Assembly (NCBI GenBank): GCA_028551475.1
Contig: CM052361.1
Span: forward strand, 14,446,875-14,510,874
DNA: 64,000 nt
Direction: 5' to 3'
Origin: Casuarina equisetifolia
Lineage: Eukaryota > Streptophyta > Magnoliopsida > Fagales > Casuarinaceae
Shown piece after piece: positions 35,654 through 48,848 of the stretch. The notes below the pieces were generated by a model, which had not been told where the DNA came from, ran no database searches, and saw only the letters and a program-made list of their open reading frames with translations. The position numbers were made by a program, and so were the translations under genes. The first letter of the stretch is position 1. Each line of letters opens with the position of its first letter.

Positions 35654-38600
35654 TCAAGACTGGTTCTTGACAATCTTAACGCTGTTGTAAAAGCGCTTGA
35701 GGTCTTTCATAGCCTTTTCCTCAATCTGAATCGAACGTAGGGATGAGGGCGTATCAGCCTCGGGTTTGAACCAGCGGTTCATACCAGGGAAATCTGATGG
35801 TGAGCCCTGACCTGAAGCAACTGCAAATCCAGTCATTCTTGTTTTGGGGCTGTGGGAAATGCTCTGCTGTAGCTTTCCCTGATTTAGAACAAAGCAAATA
35901 AAACTCAAACTAAGAAATAAAGACATGTAATTCTAGGACTCTATATGAGCAACTACGTTAGACATTGGGCAAACAGCACGCAGAAAAGAAGGTTTCTGAT
36001 CAAGTATTTATAAGAACCACACCCATCTTGACAATCAAGTCAAATTGCATCTATAATTCCTATATTTTTCAAAATAGAATCATGTGAGAGGAAGAGATCA
36101 TGGAGTGGGTGGGTGGAGGGTTTAAATCCACAAACCTCTTGCTGCTTCTGTATGTCCCTAAGTGATGGCCGAGAAAGGTGGGGAGGCGTCCCAGAAGCAA
36201 CCCAAGGAGGCGTGCTTCTCTCTCCTTCAGATGCTTGCGAGGTGCAAGCTGAGACCACAACAGGTATTGGCTTGTAAGGCAGAAAAGAACTAAATGGGAT
36301 TTTCCCATCACTTCTACCATCGGACGGATCTTCTGCCTGATCGTTGCTTCTAGTTTGTTGGTTCACTTTGACTTTCCTCTGCTCATCCTGTATTGCCCGA
36401 AGAGAAGCGCATCCCTTTGAAATTTTAGCCCCACCCCATGCAGGACCCTCACTTCTGGGTGTTGTAGGCAAAGGAGCAACATCTTTGGGTGTATCATCAA
36501 GAGCTCCACTCAAGAACATTGAAAGGCCTCCTTTCTTGTTCTTCTTCTTGGAAGATGGTTGTAATAAGTTTTTATCTTTTGTCAAGACTGCACCGTTCTG
36601 AACAAGGAAAGTAGACCCCTGGAAGGCTTGGCTTGCCATAATTTCTTCACATGTGACACCTCCCTCCTATCGAAAATTACAAATCAGTTCAATAGTTTGT
36701 ACCTCAAGTAATATGTGTTTTATTTTAAGTATTTTAATAGTTTGAAAAAAAATTATTAGTAAATAAAAAACTGATTAAAACCACAATCAGATGGGAACTA
36801 TAATGGTGACACTTCAAAGGCAATAATTGCAATTTTGGGAAGTTGATTTTAAATTTCCTGTCAATTAGACGCCAGGGTCAAGCAACAGAACGAATTTAAG
36901 AAAATGTTCTAAACACTCTTGAACATAAGAACCACTAGAATCCATTTCAAACCCATACACAAACATATAAATTAATATTCCTTCAAGCAACCATTGTCTA
37001 CAGTATGAAAATTTTGACAAGCAAGCAGAAGACTGTATTGTGCGGTGTGCAGATACTCAGCAATTACTGGATTGCAGGGCACCCAAATATGGATGAACAA
37101 AATAATCTAGAAGTGTGCAAAAACTCAAAAAAATTCCTACCAAACTGAAGCTTCCCTCCAATAAACTTAGATTTTTCCCAATACTATCCATACACAACCC
37201 ACATAATGATTTTTTAACTTAGAATCTTTATGTCCTTTCAAACACTCGGTGAGAAATTTTGTAGCCCAAAACGCGACCTACCATTTAAGCTCACGGATGC
37301 ACAAAAACACAATGATATTAACTTTAAACGACAAAAAGTTGCTAGCTCTGACCCCTTACAAAATATTTTTCTAAGTCCAGTACCAAGTCCTTCGGTGCTA
37401 AAAAGTAGAAGAATGATACAATTCATTCGCTATTCAAAGCAAAGAAGCTTTATGATTGTTAAAAAGCTAACCTTATTCATGGAAACCTGAGAAATCCCGA
37501 CACCCAAGAAATCCTTCTTGGCACTTGGAATGACTTCAGCGCCAGAAAAACCTGAAGCAGTCTCCACTTGAGGTATCCTCTGTGTGTTTTTTCTTCTCAG
37601 TTTTCTTGCTTCAGTCTTTTTGTTAACTTTTCCATCCAGTGAAGCAGGAGAAGATGCTTTAGCTACAGGAGCCGGAACACCAAGATCTGCAAGCAAGGAC
37701 TCAAGAGCAGACTTGCTTTGAAGCTTTGCAATTTGCTGGTCATCAAGATGATGCCCACGAGACTGCTTTGCTTCCAGCATCTCAATCTGCTGCAACTTTT
37801 TTCTCAAAGCTCTAACTTGTTTACAGATGCCTTCATTAGGATTATTGGGTTGTAGAAAGGAGTCCAATCTTTGGTCACTTTTGCTTTTCATAGCAGTTTT
37901 CTTTCCATGGTTGTTACGAGTCTTCACAATCTCATTCTCAGTATCGTCCTCTTCGCTATTAATAATTGCAGGAAAAGTGGCTGTTGGAGTTGGGAGTCGA
38001 CGGTAGCACCAGGGTTCGGATGATTTCAGGTCCAACAAGTTTTCAAGGTTAGCTAGAATCTCTGGTGAGGCAGCTGCAACAGCATGTGATGAGACAGTAA
38101 GGACATAATCAAGGTTGTGAATCGCAATTTCCTGCACAGAAGTAAACAGCCTGGATAAGTTATGCTATACCATTAAATAGGATAAAGAATTGTCTTCCCA
38201 TACATAATCCACAGAAAGCGCTTCATGTGTAAACCATCTAAACTGCACTAAATAGCAATGATTAAAAGGTAACACAGGTGGTGCACACAAAAACACTTAT
38301 TTTTTCTTAGGTTCTGAAACCAGGACCCAAGGGTCGAACGCCAACAGTATTGCCACTTGAACTGTTGGTCTAGGTTTGGCGCACACAACAACATTTTTTC
38401 CTATGTATTAAATGATTTTCTGAGAGAAGTGGTAAGGCACTAAAAACAAAATGACTTATCTCTGGAACTACTAATATCATGGTTTGCTATTCCAATGATC
38501 AACTTAGCAAAAAGCATGCATGAAGAGGATGTTCCCTAAACACATTTCTGAACCCTAATACTCACAATGTATAAAAGGGTCTGCTGCATATCCAGACTGG

Positions 38601-41600
38601 CCTTTTTCTCAGGCAACCAGTTTATGCCAACAAAACAAAGCAGAAGATATTAAATCTTTCGGGTCGCCCTTTTTCTCTGGGGCAGGTCAGGTGTCCAATT
38701 TATACCAACAAAACAAAGCAGCAGATTTAAATCTTCCTCATAAGAATTCTTGAGACAAGAATGACAAATGAATGATCAAAGACAGAATATTATCTGATTG
38801 GTTTTAGCATTTAAAACAAGACACAAAGGATGGCGTGAACATGAGGTCCAAAGTGGCAGCAAGGAAACGGAATTTTAACACCTACAGACATATACTTAAG
38901 ATGTGGGGGCAAGTTGCTGTTTGCTTAGTATGGGCACCGCAGGAGAGGGGGGAAAAATAAAATAAAATTTATAAACTATGTAACTTACTCCACCTGGTAA
39001 CACAAGGTAGGTACATCTAAACCTATAAAATCTGGAGAAGGCCTCAAATTAAGGTCGTAATAGGTGAGCATACCTCACAGTGCTTTCTAAGATCAGTTGC
39101 ACCAAGTGCATCTGCAATTTCAAGCAGTTGTATAGCATTACGTGGCTCCACTAGACACTCTGCTGCCACTTTTTCACAGAGGCCTTTTAAGCTTGGAACT
39201 GGTTTTTTACCGAAGTCATCTTTGTCTGAGGTTAATAACAGATTGTCAGACTCCATCTCATGAAACATGAATCCCTCATCCAACTCCTCCGACTCATCCC
39301 TGACATTCAACTCTGGCTTCTGAGGATTGGTAGCCACACTGGGTGGATAGACAGGGTGATACAGAGATCCAACGATCAATAGATGCGTTTCACCAACTGC
39401 AACTGAGGTGGCCCTCTTTACACCATGTAGCCGGCTTGCAATAGGTGGCTTATCCTTGCCTCTCTTTCCATCCCACTGGTAAACATCACCCGTTGCTGTA
39501 ACCGCAGCAGTCCAATACTTTCCGGCAGAGATGCTTGTGATACTTCTTCCGCAGGCCAAAAATAGCTACAAAATGGACAAAATAGTGACAGCTAATAAGT
39601 ATATGTTTCACTCGCAAGAACACAAGAAAGTAAGGCACTGAGTTGATAAAACCTGCTGGCATCTAAGGTCAGGATCTGAGGAGACCCAATAAAATAGTGA
39701 ACCATCCTCAGTAAGAGCCATGCTATGTATCATCCCTGCAGCAACAGACACCACATGAAGCCATTCCTTGCGGTGGAACTTCAAAGTGGTGCCCCCACTT
39801 TTCTTTAAGTTTCTAGCAATGACAACACGTTGAGGTGTAACAAGTCGATGACCCCAAGTGTATACCTGCCCAGATAGGAAATATAGGATTTGCAAATTTA
39901 GCACTTAACAGCAGGAAACAACTAGACACAAACAATAACAGAAAAACAATGTAGGACTCTAATATAGTTAAAAGCAAAATGACATATAAGTATTTATGAT
40001 CAAGCTAAAGTAAATCTGCTATAGGTTACCTCTCCATCAGCTCCTAACACAACTGTGTGATATTTAGCCGTCGCAACCCCTGTGAAAACCTTGCCTTTCA
40101 AGTATTCCACCACTCTTGGTGTGTAGTTTGATGCTGAGTTAGATGTGCCATAACCAAGCTGACCCTCCCTGTTACATCCCCACGTGAAAACTTCACCACT
40201 CTCCGAAACTACAGCAGTATGTTTGTTTGCTGCAGCAACAGAAACTATTTTTGACCTAAGAGAACTCACTCTTCGAGGTGTGGATTGTGTATCCACGGAA
40301 GTGTAGCCAAGCTGACCCTCTGCATGAATCACATGGAAAAACTCAGAACTGCAGGAATCAATAATGTTTAAAAGCATATCAACAAGAAATATCATTATCA
40401 TTCTCCTGTACCATTATCATAAACACAAAATCTTCCAATCTGAAGTGATAGGCAAGTCTCTCATCAACATGATTATAATTTGTTTAGCCAGTTCTATATT
40501 TAAATGTTTCCAACTTCTCCACAGAATTTACCTCTGTTGGATCCCCAGGTGAACACTTCCCCACCCTCTGTAGCTACAACAGTATGATGTTTAGCTGCTG
40601 CAACTGCTCTTACCTGTCGGAACCCTAAACCAGAAATCACCTGACGGGGTGTGATAACTGCAGCTTGACCACTGGAAAGAATATACTAGTATCATAACGA
40701 GAATCTGACTTATTATTTGATAAAAACTTCATCTCCAAGAGAAGAAACTTTGCAAGTGAAAACTTTCCATTCTCATACAGAAGAATTCAGTTCCTATTTT
40801 ATATAGTGCACTTAAATCACAATATAAATGTAGGCATTCATTCTCTTTGCACCTCAACAATTTGTAGCTGTGTCAAGATATGAAACTATAGCAGCAAAGA
40901 AAAACCTACTCGCATGTATTTTTGCAATTTATAGACAGACATGCAAATGTCAAGAACTGATCTTATAAATATATCACACTAAGTGCAAGGCTCACATTCA
41001 GTTTTTGGCAATATGTTGAAACAACTTTAATGCTCATCATTTAAAAGTTTAGCAAAAGCAGGTACGTTTTAGTTATTGAATGGCTGGCATTTTGGAAAAC
41101 AGACTCCAGCATTATAATCAAATGAACAATTGTCGCACGTGAATGAGATGTAACAAGAAACATACCTGTGTATATCAAAATCAGGATGCCCAAGGCGACC
41201 ACCCCTTCCAAATCCCCATGTATAGACTTCTCCCCGGGCACTGACTGCTACACTATGGAACTTTGCAGCAGAAACCAGTACAATTAAAGAACCATGAAGT
41301 GCATCAACTTTGCATGGTAATTTTTGTACATGTTCATTCCCAGTTCCAAGTTGATAGTTTGCACCACTTCCCCAGCTATAAACCTCAGTGGCAACTAAAC
41401 AAATGGACATCTAAGTTATTCCCATGTAATATTTCACTCATTTTGACAATAACTGTAGGATCTCCAGTGAACATGACATAATAATCTAGCAGATACCTGA
41501 GTTATGTCCATTGCAAACCACCTGCAAGACAGGCCCAGATATGAGATCAACTGGTATTCGACCTTTAGAGTCCTCCAATATAATCGTTGCACCTGATTGA

Positions 41601-42524
41601 AGAAGGACTCTAGCCACCACAAGATGACCAAAATGTAGAGCCCTGTGAAGACTACTCCACCCGGATTCTCCATCCTAAAATTATCAACGCAAAGGTTAGT
41701 GCAAACAGCCAAACTAGTTTCAGAATTTTTCACAAATGAAATACTCTCTAGTATGAGTCGGAATCTAAAACATAACACACGGCACAGAAATATATTAAAC
41801 AATAATCTCAAAAATGAAAGCAAATACAGCATCAACATTGTCTGCTCCAACTTCCACGAGAAAAATACAGATATTATGAAATATTCCACTGTTGCACTGA
41901 GTTAAAGTTCATGCCAACTAAAAATGCCTGATAGACTTAGACTGATTAAAACCACATATCCTCTCATTAAGCTAACCTCCAAGACTCATCTTTTACGTCC
42001 TCTAATTCCAACAATTGAACATGGACAGGTAGACCATAATCATAACTGCTGAAAGGAGAGAATGTGCAAAATCAGCAGAATAAAACTGAAATCAGAACAC
42101 TTTCCATCTGACTTACAGCAGAACCAACTCGTCAGAAATATAAGCAAGCATATCAAAACAAACAAGCATTTCCCATAGAAAAAACTTGATAGGCAATACT
42201 TCTATGATATAAATATTCAAAAGATTTAAGGAGTAAAAAATATCGCACCCTAGCATCTGGGTCAGCACCAGCTGCAAGAAGCTTCCTAACAATGGGAATG
42301 TGGTTTCTCCAAGTTGCAATATGAAGAGGAGTCAGACCGAATACATTTCTCCCATTAATATTAACCCCACTCTTCTTAAGTAGAGCCAAAGCAAAATCTA
42401 CATCGGCTAAAGATCCTTCTCGCACAGCAAGCCACAGATCTTTCTGAGATCCACTTGACAAAGACTTACGACCAGGAGCCTGCAAATTCTGTTTTTGACC
42501 ATGAGGTGAGACTATTACCTCCAT
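35654..42524 (-). CDS. Ankyrin-repeat/RCC1-repeat protein (IBtk-like), 1077 aa, 10 coding exons
   Basis: Coding exons (minus strand): 42524-42249, 41674-41497, 41394-41166, 40671-40532, 40319-40030, 39865-39653, 39565-39074, 38131-37472, 36666-36136 and 35878-35654. All introns are GT-AG, the phases agree and the total is 3234 bp with the stop. Residues about 27-140 are ankyrin repeats (NVFGLTPLHIATWRNH, GWSSLHRALHFGHL). Residues about 150-525 are RCC1 blades, with repeated GEVYTWG/GEVFTWG cores and RLGHP/QLGY turns. Residues about 560-650 resemble the helical region after a BTB domain (LCEKVAAECLVEPRNAIQLL). A Lys-rich coiled-coil-like stretch and a disordered tail follow. The architecture and length match the plant ankyrin/RCC1 family of Arabidopsis AT3G03790, related to animal inhibitor of Bruton tyrosine kinase. 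A ubiquitin-ligase-adaptor role is only suggested by that relationship. The ATG chosen is the first in the exon after the 5' UTR intron that gives the family N-terminus. Confidence 0.9.
38590..38745. repeat. Diverged tandem duplication in an intron of the ankyrin/RCC1 gene
   Basis: CCAACAAAACAAAGCAGAAG (about 38627) recurs as CCAACAAAACAAAGCAGCAG (about 38704), each preceded by CTTTTTCTC. The step is about 77 bp. It lies in the intron between coding exons 7 and 8 (38132-39073). Confidence 0.55.
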
Positions 42525-42570
42525 GTTAAATTGTGAAGCCTTAATGTGATGACCAAAAACCAAATATGCT

Positions 42571-44100
42571 GTCACCAGAAAATTCCAAGAAGCAGATAAG
42601 TTATAACTTCAGGCCGAGTTCCTATAATGGTCTTTGGTGATACTGATTCTGTTTAGTCCATAACATAATTGATCTTCCAACCAAAAAATCATGAAAGCAA
42701 TGAAAAGATGTCCATTCAAATGAATAATCAAATTATCAAGCTCCTAAGCCTCCATCTTCATCACCATCCTCATTGTAAAGACAAACCAACTGCAACAGCC
42801 ATTCACAAACCCCCATCACAGTACATGGGTAGCCTAGGAATTTCCATTAAACATGCTACGCAACAAACTGCATTTGAAACTCCACCATCAGTAAACCTAA
42901 TAGAGATTAACTTGAGTAAAAAAAAAAAAGTAAACAATATAGTCAACAATACAAGACAATTACACATAAAAAGGCTCATAAAAGATGACTCAGTACTACC
43001 AATCAGGCCAATTTCAGGAATGTTGGATACGTATAAGACTGCAGAACATGAATAGCATGGTACGCAAATTGGTAAATGGCCTGTATGGGGCAAAAGAAAC
43101 TTCTTATATAAGTATTATGAAAAGAAGTATGTAACATTATACTAACATAACTCTACCTTAAGTATATACTCTGATCAGTGACATAGCTTGTTTCCCATTT
43201 GACAAGAAAAGACAACGTAATGAACATGCCTGCATTATATATTTGGATCCAAATGAAGATCTATTGAAAACTAATGCAAATTGTCCAGAAAATTGACATT
43301 CAATATGAAACTTGAGCCACATAATGATAATTCGTCAAGCTCTGTAAAGATTGGAAAGGGGAAAGCCCAAAGCGTCAAATACTTCTCAAATCTAATGGGT
43401 GAGGGAGTAAAACATAAATTGGCTTACACAGACCAAGTTCTGTTCTTCTAATTGTCAAAGCAAATGAAATTTTCAGACATTACTACTAGTTACAACCAAC
43501 AAATTCCAAATGCAAACTTTAACATCCCACGGGAAAAGCAGTATTCCCATTGCAAGGAACTTCCACCCCGTCGTGCTTCTCCAGAATGAGAAGCCTTTAC
43601 CACCTAAACAAACGGATCAACCATAATTCTCAAACACCATGCCGATAATCTCTTGAAGTTTTAACGGTGACCACCAAATTAAATCTGACCTACTTCTCAA
43701 AATGGAACGTTTGAGCTAAAACAACAGCAAAAAGAAGAAAGCAAAGTCACGAAACTAAAACCAGAGCTACCTAACGAGCGAAAAACGTTAGCTTCAAATC
43801 ACAGCAACAAATCTCAGAATCAATACCCACAAAAAGAAGCCAAATTTACGGACGACTACGACAATCACCCAGGAAGCAGAGTACAGACACCAAGAATTCG
43901 AACTTCTGTTGCATAAAAACTTCAAAATTTAAAAAAGAAAACACACAAATAAAGAGAGGATAAATACCGAGCAAAGAAATGCATTACCTGGAATCTGTTG
44001 TCCGAGAGAAATTCACAAGAATGGAACAGAGAAGGATTTTGACCAATATAGGTGCCAGTTTGTTTTACGAGGAGTATCGAACCGGAGAATATACCTCAGA
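42571..44100 (-). other. 5' UTR exon and leader intron of the ankyrin/RCC1 gene
   Basis: A donor CCAG/GTAATG ends a leader exon at 43988, and an acceptor GACAG/CATATTTGG opens the coding exon at about 42571, 47 bp before the ATG. This gives a 1.4-kb intron in the 5' UTR. The transcription start near 44100 is a guess; no clear TATA box decides it. The intron contains no convincing gene. Confidence 0.5.
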
Positions 44101-44449
44101 GAGAAAGGCATAAAGGGTAGAATCGCAGGAACCGTGCTCTTTCAACTGCAAGGGTAGTTTCGAGATTCAGAAACGAATGCTGGGGACACCAATTCGCCTA
44201 CACTCTCTGCCGACTGGGCGCCGTGAGATTTGGGTCTTAACTTTCAACCTCCTTCGGCCACGTAGTCAGAGCGCTCTTTAGCTGAAACGTGTCAATTCTC
44301 TTGGCACACATTTCGCCAAGACACAATCTAAAGCGTGCTGCCCAACTCTGTTAACCGTTGTTGTTGGCAGCTGCGAGCTGCCCAACCCTCGTGGGTGTCG
44401 CCCATTTAAAGCGCAATCTTCCTCTTATTTTGGACTGATATTCACGACA

Positions 44450-47400
44450 ACAGCATACATCGTACTTCTTTCTCATTGACAATATCAAATTGTGGCATGA
44501 ATCACGTGAAAATTGATCAAATTGTTGATATCTATGACTATGTTCAAATAATTTCTTCTAATCAATCACATGTTAGTTCAGTGTTAAATTAACAAAATTA
44601 AGATTTTTTAGTTTCAAATTTTACATTAATTGTATGACAACAAATATGAAATAGTTTACTTCAAAGTATTATTTTTATATGAATATAAGATTTAAAAAGG
44701 TGAATTACATAATCAAAATTCATTAACTTTTTATTGTCACGGGCTTATGAAGATCCATGGCAAGCTTGACTTATAGAGGTCCAAATTAATAATAATATAT
44801 GAAAGTAATTAAGTTTGTCAAATTAATAAATTTATAATAAACCTAACTATTGAGTTAAAAGGCCTAAGCTTGTTAGCATATCGGATTCAATTTCTTTTAA
44901 GATTATAACATTTCATTACACTTTTTAAATCCAATGTCCCCAAAGGTTACACTTCTTACTCCATTAACCCCAGCTGTTGCAAGTTATTAGGGCCTTCTTT
45001 CTCCTTATACTCCTTCATAATGTAATGAATCCAACTATTGAGTCTAAAAGCCTAAGCCTATTAACATGACGAACTCAATTATCTTTAGAACCGTAACATT
45101 TTACACTTCTTGAATCCAACATCCTAAGGTTACACTTTGCAGCTCCACTAGGCGGGAAACTCTACGGCTCATAATGTAACGAACTGTTAGCATAATGGTC
45201 TCAATTATCTTTAGGACCATAACAAAATCATAGCCTTTTGACATAATGTTTAGGTTCCTTACATGTGCTCCGGGTAGGATCTCATGGTGTCTTGAGAAGG
45301 GGTAGGCGCGGGCATCTTTTACCGTAAGTTTGTATCGGGAAAGGAAAAGCATCGATAAAGCTTCTTCCTGACGCTGTATTGAGGATTTTCTCACTATATT
45401 TTGGCTTTCTTTTCAATACTCAGCTGAAGATTTCGGGTAACGACTTGGGGAAGCTACACGTCCCCTCCCCTCTATTCTTTTTTCCTTCTGTGTCTTCGGG
45501 GGCAAAATGCCAACGGGATTACATGAACGTACCGTCTACAAGAAACGCACGTATTTGATGAAAACTAATTGCCAGAATTTGGTTGAGAATTGACCAAACT
45601 AACGTGTAAAACATGCTACTCCATGTGTGTTCTCTGCCTGTTTCGTAAGAAATGCTGCGCCATGCTCATCAGAAACTAAAAAACTGCACAAATCATGGCT
45701 GGCACAAAGTTGTTAGTTATCCAACGTCCAATTTCTATTTTGAATTCAAGAAAAGGATGGACTAGATAAATCTCATATGGTCACCCAAGTGTATTTTCAC
45801 CAGTCATCAATTTTGCATAATAATTTACTTTCTTTTTTTTTTTCTTTTTCTAATTCACATATTTTTAAGTATTAAATCTAAAATCAAGTAGTTTCAAACA
45901 ATACTTACTCTCATCTTGAACATTTTACTTTCTTACCTACTTTTTGGTAATCTTAATATGTTTTTAAAAGTAAATTAACTTTCCATATTGTTATAAAGAG
46001 CTGCCGGTTTCCCTAGATGACAATAGATAGTTGATGATAATGGCCCAAAAAGGCAACCTAACTCAATTCTACTATAGCTCCACCAAATTGAATTAATTCG
46101 CTAATCAAATCATATTAAGTGATGATCACTCGTCATTCCCTCTATAAAGACGTCCCTCCAACCTCAAAACAAATAATTCATTTCTTATTTTCACCCTTTA
46201 ATATTTAAGTACAGTTATGGTAATTACAAATTTAGGACACAAAAACAAATTGACTCTATTTCTATTTAGAATTTTTTAAATGTCAGTCAAATTATTAAGA
46301 TTCTATAATAAATTCTTTACCTTTTTTTTTTTGTCAAACTTCAAAGATCCAATCCAATTCAACCTTTGGTAATTACTAATATATTCAGTGCATGAATCAT
46401 AGTTATAAATTCATTGCATCACATAATCTCGTCCAATCTTTGTCAATAAAGATAGCAAATAATTGTATCACAAGATGCCCTTATGACTTATGTGTCTATT
46501 ATAAATCAGTTCAGATAAAATGGCAAATGATTTTCTGGGATAAAAAACTACAACTGAACCCATTTTCATTACGTTGTGTTTGCTCACTAAGATTTTCCAA
46601 TGCATGAGTAGGTCCTAAAGGGCAACTCATGTTGATTTTTGCTTGGGTTCATCGATACTTCAAACTTTTAGTGGTTTTAAAACCTTTTTTTAACACATAT
46701 TCATTCAAACATCCAATGTTAAGTTTGAAACTTCTTGATTTCAAACAATATTTATTTTTAATTGAAATAGGCACTTGTCAGCTTGAGAGCCTTAAGGTGA
46801 GCATTAACAAATTGCCCATTAAATTTTGATTTTCACTGAATGTAAACATTGAAAGAATATGAATGTTTTGTTCGATATTTGAGATCTGTCAATAAATCAT
46901 CCCCATAATTTTTTTAATAACAGAACCAACTGATTCCGCAGTAACGCTTGATCTTCCATCGTGCTTTCAACCTACAACAACAGCTGTAAGATGAATTTAA
47001 AAAGAACAGTAACGTCCTAAAATCAGTCGCCAACGAAAGGACACGTGAACATTTTGTCTTGTTTGAACCAGTTGGCTTCACATGCAGACCAGGTGCCCCC
47101 ATGATCTCATTTTTGGCTTCTTCCACCGCGAAGACTGAGAAATAAAAAGGCGATTTAAACCACTAATAATTTCCAAATTAGAGACGGGCATTTTGGCATA
47201 TGTCAGGATATTCTTTTGAACGAACTTAAGGCTACCATTAGAGCTCTCACAAGCCACAAACTTTGCTCCACCCTGTTAGAAAAAGTGTCATTAGAGCCAA
47301 ATCAGCATATTCAGCGGGATTATTGTCTTTGATCAATTATGACCACCTATAGGATGTGGTGGTTCTCCGCTTTTGTTCGCTTCCCAACTAATTTTAAAGA

Positions 47401-48848
47401 AAAAGGTCACCCCCAAGAAGAGCCTAGGAACCTACGATTAGGTCTAGCATAAGCATGTGGATAGGATGGTTATATAGATGTAGGTGTAAGAAAAGATAAA
47501 TGTAGAGAGAAAACCTTTGAGTGAGTGGAATAATTTTATATTGTTGTATTAATTTATAAGTATTCTTGTATTACATATATAAAAAGCAAGACTTGAATTA
47601 ATAAGGAAAGTCAAAATATATACAATATTTATAAGGATATTAAACCAAAATTGTGAGCTTAATATGACAACAAGTTTAGTAAGATAGCTGTGCTATAACA
47701 GTAGGACCACCCGTATTCAATGAAAAAGAATAGGCCATGCTCCACCTCTTTGCTGTCTACAATGACTATGATATCGAAAAATGCAAACGGGACAAGCCCT
47801 AGCACCAATTAAACCGGTGATGAAAGAACTTTTATACCAATGCGGTACTTCGATTTTCCTTCTTTTTGCTTTTGTCTCTGAAGAACATATATGGCTTGAA
47901 AATAGGGATGATGGTGCCCAAGAGAGTAGTTCACCTAATATTTGAATGTCCTAACTAGATGATGACAACGGTCGTGGATTAATACTTAAAATTTTCAATT
48001 AAATATAATTTTTTTATAATTTCAATGTACAATACTAAAATAACGTATTGAATATACAATTTATTCTAATAAAACTTAAATAAAAAAATATATTACTAAC
48101 TTTTGAACTAACGTTTAAATTAAATTTTAAACCTTTTAACATAATATTAAAATCCAAGTTAAATTTAAGTTATTCTAATAAAGATTAAATAAAAAAAATA
48201 TATTACCAACCTTTGAACTAACTTTTGAATTAAATTTTAAACCTTTTAACATAAATCGAAATCCAAGTTAAATCCAATATCGTTCAATGTTGAATATGTG
48301 TGTACAAGATGAAACCTCATACCAAGTATGCAATCCCTTATAATAAAACTCAAATTAAGAAAATACCTCCATAACCTTTGAATTAGTTTTTTTATTGTGC
48401 ATTTAGACTTTCTAACAATTTTAAACGTTCATATTAGTAACATGCATCTCATTTTCTAAGCACAATAATAAATTGCTAGAAATTCTCAAGCTGAAAAGAT
48501 TAAAAAAAAAAGAGCAAAGAAAATTGAAGTCCATGAAATCAGAGACAATTAAATTCCGCCGCAGTTGTGAATTCTTTTCCACTTCAGAGCAATGTCAGAA
48601 TCACAAAACTACAACAACAATGAGAATTAATGAACGTAAAAATACCAAAAACATAGGATTTTTACGTAACTAAGAGCACACATCACAACCTTGAGAGCTA
48701 AGTAACAAGAAGCATCACAAAAATTCATCCCAATCTATGCCAAGCCTCCCGCCCAAGCTGTACATCCCACATCTCCAATTGATCATGGACACGACAATGC
48801 CTTGCTTACCAAATCCCGACCAAAATTCTGAAGAACCAAGTCGTTGGC
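44450..48848. other. Intergenic region, AT-rich, with small tandem duplications
   Basis: No gene is supported. Two local repeats are visible. The first is a diverged set at about 44835, 45018 and 45171 sharing CTATTGAG, AAGCCTAAGC and CTCAATTATCTTTAG. The second is a 109-bp duplication at 48061-48169 and 48170 to about 48275 sharing TTATTCTAATAAA and TTAAATTTTAAACCTTTTAA. The minus-strand open frame near 46914-47126 has no recognised relative. Some of this DNA may be old transposon sequence, but no ends or domains were found. Confidence 0.55.
48170..48275. repeat. Second copy of a 109-bp AT-rich tandem duplication
   Basis: It matches 48061-48169 through TTATTCTAATAAA, TATATTAC, CTTTTGAACTAAC and AAATTTTAAACCTTTTAACA with few differences. 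Confidence 0.7.

Noticed and set aside
41434-41889. 151-codon minus-strand frame over the ankyrin/RCC1 gene
   Set aside because: It is a wrong-frame reading across coding exon 2 and its introns. The spliced frame gives the ankyrin sequence.
46914-47126. Minus-strand frame beginning MEEAKNEIMGAPGLHVKPTG
   Set aside because: It looks mildly protein-like, but no family, splice partner or continuation was found. At most it is a gene relic.
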